DNA from: Euryarchaeota archaeon UBA91
GTDB taxonomy: Archaea > Thermoplasmatota > Poseidoniia > Poseidoniales > Poseidoniaceae
Direction: 5' to 3'
DNA length: 31,060 bases
Assembly (NCBI GenBank): GCA_002499705.1
Contig: DAMU01000018.1
Coordinates: 1-31,060 of the forward strand
Each line of letters begins with the position of its first letter. Position 1 is the first letter of the stretch. Below the pieces are notes generated by a model. That model searched no databases. It worked only from the letters and a program-made list of their open reading frames with translations, and had not been told where the DNA came from. Made by a program: the position numbers and the translations under genes. Below, one piece after another: positions 7,740 through 15,551 of the stretch.

Positions 7740-8683
7740 TCCTTGTCCTTTCTCGGCATAATGGCGGCAATTCCAGCCCCAGCAGCAAGAAGGAGCAAGA
7801 AAGGCGCGAATGACCAGGATTCTGGAATGTCCCGAGAACGATATGCGAATTCAACAGCACCGTATGTCCCCAATGTAGCATTGTGATTTACGATTGCATC
7901 TTCAGTACTTTCATGAACCAAAAGAATGCTGAATTCTGTCTTTGACTGAAAAGAGATTTCAAAATCGTTGCACCCTTGTGAGGATTCTGCACGAAGTAAT
8001 CCGATACTCACCTCAATTGTTGAGGTGTTGAATTGACATTCGGCGGTAGCAACCAATACTCGGTCCCGATGCAGTTCACCAGGGTTGGTGATTCCATCAG
8101 GAACTACTTTTTGATGCTCAATAACCATAAATGTGATTTGAGTTGAATTCATATCTCCACTTGTAGGTTCGAACGAAAGCATTCGAGCTGTGGTGTCTTC
8201 GCCAACTTGGGATACTTCAAATTGCAGTGAAGAAGTCACTTGCCGTGTTAATTCTAAGTCGAGAATATCTCGTTGGACATCGACCCACGCTTCGGTCCCT
8301 GAGCGAGGGTTTTTGCCTTCAACGAAAAAAGTAGGTGAAGGGATCGAGTCGCCATGGATGATTCCAAGTCGGTCGATTCGATGTTGGGCAGCAGGTGGTT
8401 GGAATCCATCAATACCGTCTGTAGGGTGATATGCAACCATTGCGATACGTGACCCGTGTGAATCGGCTACTCCCATGAGATAAGGGTCAATTTCTGCACA
8501 GGTAGGGCACCATGTTGTCGTTACTTCCTCAATTAAGAGACTCCGGCCATTTGATTCGGTCGCAATTGGCTCGAGCAGTGTCTCGCTTGAGTCGAGCACT
8601 TTCGCTTCAACAAATGCGTTACTCGAAGTCAGCAACAACAGGGCGATGACGCAAAACAAAACGAATTGAGGTCGTTTCAGCAT
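7736..8683 (-). CDS. Secreted thioredoxin-fold protein (CPTC) with C-terminal membrane anchor
   Basis: A 315-residue exported protein. It begins with a signal peptide (hydrophobic core about 8-20), then a thioredoxin-like domain with TTWCPTCAEIDPYL (56-69; Cys59 and Cys62) and the proline-containing SPTFFVEG segment expected for the cis-Pro loop. A beta-rich middle region with two isolated cysteines follows, and then a C-terminal helix (about 292-308) flanked by a short basic PRKDKD tail. So the redox domain faces outward and is held at the C-terminus. A tail of that form also resembles sortase-like sorting signals, which matters because an archaeosortase-like gene lies in the window. A G-rich stretch (GGGGGAAGGGG) just before the ATG acts as ribosome-binding site. 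It is the second thioredoxin-fold protein in 3 kb and faces the VKOR cluster. Confidence 0.82.
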   Translation of the reverse strand: MLKRPQFVLFCVIALLLLTSSNAFVEAKVLDSSETLLEPIATESNGRSLLIEEVTTTWCPTCAEIDPYLMGVADSHGSRIAMVAYHPTDGIDGFQPPAAQHRIDRLGIIHGDSIPSPTFFVEGKNPRSGTEAWVDVQRDILDLELTRQVTSSLQFEVSQVGEDTTARMLSFEPTSGDMNSTQITFMVIEHQKVVPDGITNPGELHRDRVLVATAECQFNTSTIEVSIGLLRAESSQGCNDFEISFQSKTEFSILLVHESTEDAIVNHNATLGTYGAVEFAYRSRDIPESWSFAPFLLLLAAGAGIAAIMPRKDKD

Positions 8684-8783
8684 CGAACCCCTTCCCCCAT
8701 ACTATGGCGAAGATGCCGACCCCCTTCATCCCTTTGTTTCATCATAGAATGAAAGGGAGGTTTCTTCAACAGGGGCGTGACCA

Positions 8784-9542
8784 ATGGCAAATGGAGGATT
8801 ACACTTGGCAGACCACTGGGTTGAAAATCACAAGCGTGATTCTTGGCGCAGGCAAGCCAAGGCCAGTGGTTACAGAGCTCGCTCCGCTTTCAAACTCAAA
8901 CAAATTCAAGAACGCTTTACTCTGTTACGTGAGGGCGACATTACTCTTGATGTCGGCTGCCATCCAGGAGGTTGGGCTCAAGTGGCAACAGAGTTGGTTG
9001 GCGAGTCCGGTTGGGTTATTGGTGTGGATTTAGAAGCATGCCAGCCTGTGGAAGGTTCGATTTTACTTGTCGGCGATATTACAGAAGCACATACTCAACA
9101 ACGTGTCCTCGAAGAATTGAACGAACGTCCTCTCAATTCCGTCATTTCTGACATTTCGCCAAACATTACTGGGAAATGGGATATGGACCAAGCGGTTGCT
9201 ATGACTTTAGTTGCCCAGGTGTTTGATTTTTCATTGCCGCTGCTTTGTAAAGGAGGTTCATTTGTCTCGAAACTTTTCCAAGGCGTAGGTGTTGAGGAAT
9301 TGATCGATGTCGTGAAGCCATTTTTCTCTGATGTACGTCGTTTTTCACCCCATGCTTCAAGAAATTCTTCTTCAGAGGTGTATTTGGTCTGCAGAAATTT
9401 CATGCCGTGGAAGTTTAGAAAAGTGAGCGTTTTGGAAGGCTACGAAACCGCGTTAAATCTCAAGTTGGGTGGAGACGATATCGAAGAAGCACCGGATATC
9501 ATCACCTCTTCATTTTCAGTTCGAAAGAAGAAAACCGAATAG
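8784..9542 (+). CDS. rlmE: FtsJ/RrmJ-type rRNA 2'-O-methyltransferase
   Basis: An S-adenosylmethionine-dependent RNA 2'-O-ribose methyltransferase of the FtsJ/RrmJ family; the E. coli member methylates U2552 of 23S rRNA. The catalytic K-D-K-E tetrad is complete at Lys37 (RSAFKL), Asp123 (SDISPN), Lys163 (VSKLFQG) and Glu198 (SSSEVY). These positions are one less than in E. coli RrmJ. The SAM loop is DVGCHPGGW (56-64), with His where most members have Ala. The C-terminal 40 residues exceed the bacterial core and are charged. It heads a plus-strand run of RNA and translation genes (OB-fold-like protein, Zn-ribbon, aEF-1beta). The start at 8784 gives the family-typical short N-terminus (WVENHKRDSWRRQAKASGYRAR). 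The archaeal target is presumably the equivalent 23S position. Confidence 0.92.
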   Translation: MANGGLHLADHWVENHKRDSWRRQAKASGYRARSAFKLKQIQERFTLLREGDITLDVGCHPGGWAQVATELVGESGWVIGVDLEACQPVEGSILLVGDITEAHTQQRVLEELNERPLNSVISDISPNITGKWDMDQAVAMTLVAQVFDFSLPLLCKGGSFVSKLFQGVGVEELIDVVKPFFSDVRRFSPHASRNSSSEVYLVCRNFMPWKFRKVSVLEGYETALNLKLGGDDIEEAPDIITSSFSVRKKKTE

Positions 9543-9556
9543 TTTGATGAGCATTG

Positions 9557-9571
9557 AGGTGAATCTCACCT
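9557..9571 (+). promoter_or_regulatory. Short hairpin covering the ribosome-binding site of the OB-fold gene
   Basis: AGGTGA (9557-9562) is the only Shine-Dalgarno-like sequence before the ATG at 9573. It is exactly complementary to TCACCT (9566-9571), with a three-base loop. The six-pair stem would hide the ribosome-binding site, and its 3' arm ends one base before the start codon. It could tune translation of the second gene in the FtsJ run, or be a coincidence. Confidence 0.4.
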
Positions 9572-9572
9572 T

Positions 9573-9917
9573 ATGGTAAGCGACTCAAGCACCCCCGAAA
9601 CGAGAAAGAAAATTATCCACAGCCGGCAAAAGATATCCGAACTGAAAGCGAATCAACTCATTCAGCGACTTGAATTGGTTCTGTTGCGAATCTATCCTCA
9701 GCGTATGGTTTACTCAGAGCATTATGTTGGACCTGTTGCTGCAGCATGCGGTCGTGATGAGACTGGTCTTGTTGGTGTCGTCTTATGGGGTGAGCAAATT
9801 CAGAGAGTTCGAGTCGGTGACATCGTGACGTTTGAATCAGGTTGGTGCCGAGAGCGAAAGGGAGAACTTGTTGTCAGCACTGGACGGAACGGTCACTTAA
9901 CGGTACTTGGCCGATAA
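9573..9917 (+). CDS. Small OB-fold-like putative nucleic-acid-binding protein (114 aa)
   Basis: A 114-residue soluble protein. The first 45 residues form a basic helix (RKKIIHSRQKISELKANQL). The rest has the strand pattern and turn glycines of a single-strand-binding OB fold of the RPA/SSB kind: GLVGVVLWGEQIQRVRVGDIVTF, then a second strand pair ending in a VSTGRNGHLTVLG motif. Such domains bind RNA or single-stranded DNA. The gene sits 30 bases after the FtsJ methyltransferase gene and before translation genes, so an RNA-related role is the natural inference. I cannot assign an orthologue. The fold assignment rests on pattern only. Confidence 0.7.
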   Translation: MVSDSSTPETRKKIIHSRQKISELKANQLIQRLELVLLRIYPQRMVYSEHYVGPVAAACGRDETGLVGVVLWGEQIQRVRVGDIVTFESGWCRERKGELVVSTGRNGHLTVLGR

Positions 9918-10032
9918 AACCAAGCTCGATTTAGGAATGTTGACAGGCGTTTCATAGAGTCAATGCGAGGTGATTCAGCACGCAACCATAAAGAAGGAGA
10001 GGGCGTGGGCCATTTGTTCCTGAGGGCTTATT

Positions 10033-10206
10033 ATGAGTGAAAGAGCAAAAAATTGCACATCATCCGGTGTACCACTTGAAGAAACTGGTTCAACTTCCTT
10101 CCCTTGCCCGGGTTGCGACGTTGCTATTGGTCGAAGTCCTCGATGCCGTAACCAAGGCGTCATTTACATTTGTCCAAATCCAGAATGCAACTATCAGGGG
10201 CCCTGA
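10033..10206 (+). CDS. Small translation-associated Zn-ribbon protein (HVO_2753/COG2888-like), 57 aa
   Basis: A 57-residue protein with four zinc-binding cysteine clusters: an N-terminal NCTSSG, then CPGC (25-28), a single Cys at 38 (RCRNQG), and CPNPEC (47-52) followed by NYQGP. This arrangement and length match the archaeal predicted Zn-ribbon RNA-binding protein of COG2888 (HVO_2753 type), which typically lies next to the aEF-1beta gene, as here. The TGA stop is embedded in the Shine-Dalgarno of the aEF-1beta gene (TGAGGTGG), so the two are translated as a pair. Translation read by eye from ATG 10033; the upstream GAGGG is a weak ribosome-binding site. Confidence 0.85.
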   Translation: MSERAKNCTSSGVPLEETGSTSFPCPGCDVAIGRSPRCRNQGVIYICPNPECNYQGP

Positions 10207-10215
10207 GGTGGTATC

Positions 10216-10488
10216 ATGGGTATGGTAGCAATGACGTACAAAATCAATCCTGATGCTGATACTGAAAATGTTGATGCCGATGCAATCGCAGCAGCAGTTC
10301 AAGGTCTCAGCGATGACGTCTACGATGTTCAATCTGTTGAGGTCAAACCCTTGGCTTTCGGACTCAAATTCGTTCAAATCCACGTTGTCATGAACGATGG
10401 CGAAGGATTAGCAGATGCATTGGAAGGAAAAATCTCACAAATCTCTGGTGTCGGAGAAATTGAAGTTCTTTCAATGGGTCTTCTTTGA
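10216..10488 (+). CDS. ef1b: Translation elongation factor 1-beta (aEF-1beta)
   Basis: The guanine-nucleotide exchange factor for archaeal EF-1alpha, replacing GDP by GTP after aminoacyl-tRNA delivery. The 90-residue product is the full length of archaeal members and has the ferredoxin-like alternation of strands and helices. It carries the conserved PLAFGLKFVQIHVVMND (44-60) and the closing GVGEIEVLSMGLL typical of the C-terminus. GAGGTGG (10205-10211) gives a strong ribosome-binding site for ATG 10216 and overlaps the stop of the preceding Zn-ribbon gene. It ends the plus-strand translation run, and the convergent truD gene ends seven bases beyond it. Confidence 0.95.
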   Translation: MGMVAMTYKINPDADTENVDADAIAAAVQGLSDDVYDVQSVEVKPLAFGLKFVQIHVVMNDGEGLADALEGKISQISGVGEIEVLSMGLL

Positions 10489-10495
10489 GCCCCAC

Positions 10496-11899
10496 TTACA
10501 ATTGATGCAGTGGACATCGCATGAATTCTCTTAACAGAGTCGTAGCGTAGCTTCCAGATGAAAGTACGAATCGAAATCGTATACATGCACCTTCAGGATG
10601 CCATCGACTGTTATCTAATGGTCCACTCTTCCATCTTTCACCCATTGAGTCATCGTTTGCAATGGGGACGCTGTCAATACTCATCTCATTGAAACTCGTG
10701 ACAAGTGATCGACGAGTTCCGCGAGTGGAAAGTCGAGGGATTGCTTCAACTTGCCAACTTACGTCGGCCAAGCCCATTTGCTCAATGACGCTCTTCTCAA
10801 TTTGTCCACCCAAGCCATTGCAAGTTTGAATTTCACTGCCGGGGAGTGGTCCAGTTGGCACTAATCGTCCAAGTTGACAATTCCGAATGATTCGGGGCAG
10901 AGTTCTTTGTTCAACCAGGACACAACTCGACGCATCCAATTGTCCCTTTTCATCGATACGTCCAACGTAATCTCCCTCGACAGGGATACTAATTGGATGG
11001 TTTTCAGAGAGTCTTGCGTGAAGTGACTTGTTGAACACAACTGATTGCAAAGCGTGAATTGTCATCAATTGAAGATTCCCTGGCAACTTTCGAAATGCAC
11101 CAACATAATCTTCTGGCCTATTGAGGAGATGTTCGACCATCTTGCGCTCAAATCCGAGCCATTTAGGAGCCATCTCTAATCCTTCTAAAGTGGGGCCATG
11201 GGTTCGAACATGCTCTCGGAATGCCGCTACATCTGCATTCTCCGACTCACCTGCCATTGCAATATATGTGAGTGCTGCCTGTTTCCAATCTTCTGATGTG
11301 ACGTGTTTGCCAACCTCCGCAGTGACTGGGCGCCCTGCTCCGAAACGCTGCGGACCTATCCAATTTGGAAAGATTCCTTCACCGAGTTTATCCGCCATTT
11401 CTTTTTGAATCGTTTCGACTTGATTCAAGGCATCCTCAACAGACATAGGTGTTCCATCTTCGTTTGCACATCCACGGACAACAATAGTGAAACGATTTCC
11501 ACGATGGTTTCCAAATCCAATCTTTTGATGCGTCCGACCAAGAACTTCAATGTCGACATCGGGTATTTCCACCCCTGCTACTTTGGCTTGAGGTGCATCA
11601 ATGACAAACAATTGTTGAGTGATTGCACGCTTGTCCTTTGTTCCTGCAAAAAAGATACGGTTACGAGGTATGGAGAGGGCTTTTGCCAGTGTATTACAGA
11701 ACCTATTTGTTTCCCAGTTTGTCAACATGATTTTGGCAACGGTAAACCTTCCACGATTATCTAAGTGAACTGGTGTCGAAATCTCTTCAACACGAAAGTC
11801 TGCGACTCTCGCTTTCAAAACGCCCCCGATACCACGAGTGTCTGTTGCATAACCGTCAAGTCCAATAGATTCTGCGAGAGAATCCGTCCATGTGGTCAT
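10496..11899 (-). CDS. truD: tRNA pseudouridine synthase D (TruD)
   Basis: Pseudouridine synthase of the TruD family, which isomerises U13 (and in some archaea other uridines) in tRNA. The signature FFAGTKDKRAITQQ includes the catalytic Asp (residue 89 from the chosen start, compared with Asp80 in E. coli). The N-terminal ADFRVEEIS is the other family marker. At 467 residues it is longer than bacterial TruD, as usual for the archaeal/eukaryotic Pus7-like branch with its larger insertion domain. The frame is open to an ATG at 11956. That would overlap rpoL by 44 bases, whereas ATG 11899 lies 13 bases after the rpoL stop with GGGGT upstream, so I use 11899. Cotranscription with rpoL is likely. 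Confidence 0.93.
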   Translation of the reverse strand: MTTWTDSLAESIGLDGYATDTRGIGGVLKARVADFRVEEISTPVHLDNRGRFTVAKIMLTNWETNRFCNTLAKALSIPRNRIFFAGTKDKRAITQQLFVIDAPQAKVAGVEIPDVDIEVLGRTHQKIGFGNHRGNRFTIVVRGCANEDGTPMSVEDALNQVETIQKEMADKLGEGIFPNWIGPQRFGAGRPVTAEVGKHVTSEDWKQAALTYIAMAGESENADVAAFREHVRTHGPTLEGLEMAPKWLGFERKMVEHLLNRPEDYVGAFRKLPGNLQLMTIHALQSVVFNKSLHARLSENHPISIPVEGDYVGRIDEKGQLDASSCVLVEQRTLPRIIRNCQLGRLVPTGPLPGSEIQTCNGLGGQIEKSVIEQMGLADVSWQVEAIPRLSTRGTRRSLVTSFNEMSIDSVPIANDDSMGERWKSGPLDNSRWHPEGACIRFRFVLSSGSYATTLLREFMRCPLHQL

Positions 11900-11912
11900 T
11901 TCAATACCCCAT

Positions 11913-12170
11913 TTAGAGGCTGAGGCTTGAGAATTCTTTGGCAAGTCCTGATACAATCTCTTTCAAGACTTTGTCAGACGAGTTTTTACCAGAGGTTCGA
12001 ATGTAAAATTCAGGATCATCCAATTCAGGATGTCCAGGGAAATAATTTGCGTATTCTACTTTCGCGTGGTTGTTAAGGCGTTCACGAAGCATTTGCAAAG
12101 CGGTATGGCTTTCACCAATGACTCGCAAGCGAAGTTCATTCTTTTCATTGAGGAGGACTTTAACAGGCAT
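11913..12170 (-). CDS. rpoL: DNA-directed RNA polymerase subunit Rpo11 (RpoL)
   Basis: Small assembly subunit of archaeal RNA polymerase, which pairs with Rpo3 (RpoD) as the counterpart of the bacterial alpha dimer and eukaryotic Rpb3/Rpb11. The 85-residue sequence follows the family closely: a first strand with ELRLRVIGESHTALQMLRERL (family form ExHTL), VEYANYFPGHPELDDPEFYIRT (family form YxxxHP...pe.yI+T), and a C-terminal amphipathic helix used for dimerisation. Length is near the family norm. It lies just upstream of truD on the same strand and is divergent from the second RND gene across a 167-base gap. In many archaea rpoL lies near other RNA-processing genes, consistent with this context. 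Confidence 0.93.
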   Translation of the reverse strand: MPVKVLLNEKNELRLRVIGESHTALQMLRERLNNHAKVEYANYFPGHPELDDPEFYIRTSGKNSSDKVLKEIVSGLAKEFSSLSL

Positions 12171-12337
12171 TGCAATCGTTCTTGCGACCTACCTTCTTGT
12201 TTTGAACCTTCTCCTTATGTTCGTCTGTTCCCAACTTGAAAATCACTTCGAGGGTTCGAATTAAAACGAGCGAGAATGGCACTTCTTGAGAACATTCGAC
12301 CCCGTTTCTTTTTTAGTGTCTTTGCGTCGCGAGAACA

Positions 12338-14929
12338 ATGGATACTACTGCTTTGGAAGAACGGATGGCCGGATGGTCGTCTGCGTTCCAACGTATGGCT
12401 CCAGCATTTCTTGTCATTGTCACCTTGATGACGTTAGCTCTTGGCGTTCATCTTGTCGTTTCACCCCCTACTTTTAACACCGATTTAGCGGACTTTGCAC
12501 CCGAATCAGATTCCAGAGATGCCCACGATGAAATCCACCAATACTTTCCGAATGAAGCTCGGCCATTATTTGTTCACGTTTCATCAGATGACGGCTCTAA
12601 CATTCTTTCTATAGAAAATTTGCAGACCATGGATAGCCACCTTTTACACATGGAAAATGAATCATCTAAGCGCCAAGGAGCAGTCGCCGTATGGACGACT
12701 GCGCCAAGTATTGTCCAACTGGCACTCGATGAAGAAGCAAACGGGACTTCGCTGAATACAATACAGTCGTGGAGTGAGATTCTCGACCTTTTGTTTGAGG
12801 AAGATACCGTTTGTTCATTGACTGCTGATGACCAATTACTCTCTGCTGCACGGTATGCATCTGCTGCACTTCTTCACACCGATTTGAATGTTGATGCGAG
12901 TTGTCAATATCTGAAAGAAGGTACCGGTGACGCTGCTCCAACCGCTTCTTCGACGCTCTGGGTTTTGGAAATCGACCCAGACTTGGATGAGGAAGAAAGA
13001 AAGGTCATTCAAGATCAATTCCGAACTGAATTCTCCGAACTATCGGAATCTTCAGGACTCACCTACGGCGTAGCATCTCTTGACCTGATATCCTTTGATA
13101 TCGACCAAGGCACTTTTGACAATCTAACTTTACTTGTCGTCCTTGCATTGTTGGTTGTTGTTCTTCTCTTAGCAATTGCATTCCGCTCGATAAATGATGT
13201 TGCATTCCCACTTATCGGCCTCTCCTTTGCACTGATTTGGACGTATGGGATTTTGAACTATTTTGGCGTGAGATTTACTGCTCTGGAAGTGGCTGTTGCC
13301 CCACTTGTTCTCGGATTAGGAATTGATTATGCGATTCACTTGCAGCGTGCTTATTCAGCCATTCGAAAAGAGCAAGAGGACCCTGCTGAAGCATGGCTTC
13401 GAGCGTGTGCAAGACTCTCCGTCCCACTTTCATTAGCGGTTGTTACAACTGTGGCAGCGTTTTTGGCAAATGTCATTTCACCGCTACCCCCAATAGCGAC
13501 TTTTGGTTATGCTCTGGCATTCGGAGTATTGTGCGCATTTGTTTCATCAACGGTAGTTGTCGGGGCTCTTCACGTTGTTCGCAAGAAGATGTCCGCAGTA
13601 AAAACAAGCCAAGCGATCACCATGCCAAGTTTGGTAACTGCCATCGTTGGGGTTCAACAAAAACAACAAGTTTCAGTTTTACTTGTCACCATACTTCTTT
13701 CCGGTGTTTCGATATTCGGTGCAATGTCACTGGAAACTGACTTCGATTTAGCAGACTTTGTTGACCCTGATATGGAAATCATGGAGGTAAGACAAGATAT
13801 GGCTGATAGCTATGACAGCGCAGGATGGAAATTGATTTACATTCTCTTTGAACCAGTTGAGTCCTCTACAAGCATCCCCGGTGATTCATTAATGCTCGAT
13901 GAACTGCAAGGTTTACACAAAGATTTGGAGAGAAATCATGACGTAGTCGGTACGGACGACGCACCTGCATCACCTTCCTATGAAGGTCCTTATGTGGTTC
14001 TGCGAGATGCCATTTTGCGTAATTCCTCATTCGGTGATGAACACAATTTACAAGTCTATGGTGGTGATGTTTACCAGAAGGATACCTCGCTTGAACTTCA
14101 CCTTGCAACCGTATTTTCTGCACTTGCATCAAACCAAACAGTTGCTGATGCATTGACCGGAGAAACCTGGGCTGAACGCATCGAGCAAACGGTATATCTC
14201 ACGGATGGAGAAATAACCTATTTGCGAACTGAAGTGCGTGTCGAGGCCTCAACCTCTGCTCAATCTCAAATCGTTATCAACAACATTGAGGAACAACTTG
14301 GTAGTACCTTGAACACCGGCACACTTCGCTATAATCTCGAGTCACATGCAAAGCTGCACGTCACCGGTGATCTTGTAATTTTACAGACAGTTCTCGATGG
14401 ATTAAATGCATCTCAAATCCGTTCGACCGCGATATCACTGTTTGTTTCTATGCTTGTCTTGCTGGTGTTGACCCGTCGAATGGTTCCCGCACTGGTTGTT
14501 CTTTTGCCAGTTGCTTTAGCGTCACTCTGGGTGGCTGGATCGATGTTCCTTCTCGGGCTGAAATGGAATGTTCTAACCGTAATGGTAACCGCTCTGACCA
14601 TTGGTATAGGGATTGACTATTCGATTCACATGTGGCGCCGAATCGAGGTTGAACTGGCACGCAGAGATACGCATTGGGAGGCTTTACGCGCCGCACTTTC
14701 GACCACTGGTGTGGCACTGATAATGAGTGCACTCACGACTGCATTTGGATTCCTTGTCTTGTTGTTTTCACCGATGCCAGTCATTCAAGACTTCGGATTA
14801 ATCACTGCCGTCACTGTGTTCTTTTCACTCGTTCTTGCTCTTCTGCTCTTGCCGGTCTTGGTTGAACTCTCAGCACGAAATAAGGAAGAAGTATTGGAAA
14901 TCGATGATGGCACCATCATCGAGGGCTGA
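12338..14929 (+). CDS. Second RND/MMPL-superfamily membrane exporter
   Basis: An 863-residue RND-superfamily exporter, paralogous to the one at 33-2915. The duplicated architecture is clear: helix at about 22-41, external domain to about 262, helix bundle about 263-415. A second copy follows, with its first helix near 448-465. The membrane motifs GLGIDYAIH (326-334) and GIGIDYSIH (756-764) keep the acidic residue thought to serve in ion coupling. Unlike the first paralogue it has no calcium-loop-like insertion. Cysteines at 159 and 189 in the first external domain could form a disulfide. The gene is monocistronic by context. Its stop directly abuts the stop of the convergent gene (TGA then TTA at 14927-14932). 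Substrate unknown; lipid or hydrophobic compounds are typical for MMPL relatives. Confidence 0.9.
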   Translation: MDTTALEERMAGWSSAFQRMAPAFLVIVTLMTLALGVHLVVSPPTFNTDLADFAPESDSRDAHDEIHQYFPNEARPLFVHVSSDDGSNILSIENLQTMDSHLLHMENESSKRQGAVAVWTTAPSIVQLALDEEANGTSLNTIQSWSEILDLLFEEDTVCSLTADDQLLSAARYASAALLHTDLNVDASCQYLKEGTGDAAPTASSTLWVLEIDPDLDEEERKVIQDQFRTEFSELSESSGLTYGVASLDLISFDIDQGTFDNLTLLVVLALLVVVLLLAIAFRSINDVAFPLIGLSFALIWTYGILNYFGVRFTALEVAVAPLVLGLGIDYAIHLQRAYSAIRKEQEDPAEAWLRACARLSVPLSLAVVTTVAAFLANVISPLPPIATFGYALAFGVLCAFVSSTVVVGALHVVRKKMSAVKTSQAITMPSLVTAIVGVQQKQQVSVLLVTILLSGVSIFGAMSLETDFDLADFVDPDMEIMEVRQDMADSYDSAGWKLIYILFEPVESSTSIPGDSLMLDELQGLHKDLERNHDVVGTDDAPASPSYEGPYVVLRDAILRNSSFGDEHNLQVYGGDVYQKDTSLELHLATVFSALASNQTVADALTGETWAERIEQTVYLTDGEITYLRTEVRVEASTSAQSQIVINNIEEQLGSTLNTGTLRYNLESHAKLHVTGDLVILQTVLDGLNASQIRSTAISLFVSMLVLLVLTRRMVPALVVLLPVALASLWVAGSMFLLGLKWNVLTVMVTALTIGIGIDYSIHMWRRIEVELARRDTHWEALRAALSTTGVALIMSALTTAFGFLVLLFSPMPVIQDFGLITAVTVFFSLVLALLLLPVLVELSARNKEEVLEIDDGTIIEG
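14901..14922. terminator. Perfect 10-bp hairpin at a convergent gene junction
   Basis: TCGATGATGG (14901-14910) and CCATCATCGA (14913-14922) are perfect inverted repeats separated by CA. They occupy the last sense codons of the second RND gene, immediately before its stop and the abutting stop of the opposite-strand gene. Being symmetric, the hairpin forms in both transcripts and may serve as a 3'-end boundary. No T-run follows. Confidence 0.45.
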
Positions 14930-15508
14930 TTAAACGGTCGAAAGAGCGTCAGTGATTTCCTTCATCGAAAGGTTTTGTTCCCTTGCCACCAATGCTAAGC
15001 ACATCCACGTACTTGCGTATTTCAGTGCCTGATGTTTTCGGTTTGCACGACGCTCGACTTCCGCAAGCGAAATTTCTGACGCTTTGGAGATGTATTTGGA
15101 AAGCCGTTGAGTAAGTTTAGCCCTTGGGTCATTGGAATCTGCTGAATGGCTCAGTGGTTGTGCTTTTGTTTCAGTTACGCTTTCAACTGGTGGCTCTGGT
15201 TTTTCTTGTTCGTTCTGTTCCTTTCTTTCACTTGCATGAACGGGGTGAAGCAGTCGTGAGGGACGCGGGAACCAACCAAGCGGAGAGTGTACATCATCGA
15301 GTAATACACTGGGTTTGAGAGCGTTCTCTTCCCCACTGAGCCAGCCTTTGCCAATCAGTGCTTGAACAATTTTTTCAGCCTCGCTGGGACTTACCCATTC
15401 CATGTCAAAAGAAAGAATTCGCTCTATGTCCAACGCATCAAGTGCTTCTCCATCTCGAAAGCAGATGGCGAGAACACGTCGTATATCTTCGACATCCTCA
15501 CTCGCCAT
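14930..15508 (-). CDS. DUF2240-like archaeal protein (192 aa)
   Basis: A cytoplasmic protein resembling the archaeal DUF2240 family, whose function is not known. The N-terminal 90 residues show the family pattern: an initial helix (IRRVLAICFRDG), then a segment DMEWVSPSEAEKIVQALIGKGWL with the W.SP..A..lv..l...G.L signature of a winged-helix-like domain, and an acidic/proline stretch GWFPRPSRLL. A low-complexity Glu/Gln/Pro linker (about 95-125) leads to a helical C-terminal part. A GTG at 15529 would add seven residues; I prefer ATG 15508. The gene begins 43 bases after the Kelch surface gene on the same strand and may be its distal partner. Family call moderate, function unassigned. Confidence 0.65.
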   Translation of the reverse strand: MASEDVEDIRRVLAICFRDGEALDALDIERILSFDMEWVSPSEAEKIVQALIGKGWLSGEENALKPSVLLDDVHSPLGWFPRPSRLLHPVHASERKEQNEQEKPEPPVESVTETKAQPLSHSADSNDPRAKLTQRLSKYISKASEISLAEVERRANRKHQALKYASTWMCLALVAREQNLSMKEITDALSTV

Positions 15509-15551
15509 GTAGGTAACACTGGTTAACACTTCAAGAACTTAAGCATCAGGC

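Noticed and set aside
8704..9033. A 109-codon plus-strand frame overlapping the start of the FtsJ gene
   Set aside because: It runs out of phase through the SAM-binding region of a clear methyltransferase; no ribosome-binding site.
9964..10041. A 25-codon frame ahead of the Zn-ribbon gene
   Set aside because: Too short, no homology I recognise, and it ends four bases into the Zn-ribbon start; more likely leader sequence.
11303..11764. A 153-codon plus-strand frame inside truD
   Set aside because: Antisense to a fully recognisable TruD; composition is Cys/Ile/Phe-rich and unlike a folded protein.
12298..12337. Possible TATA box (TTTTTTAG) before the second RND gene
   Set aside because: The distance to ATG 12338 would suit a leaderless transcript, but the sequence is a plain T-run and not TATA-like; not enough to list.
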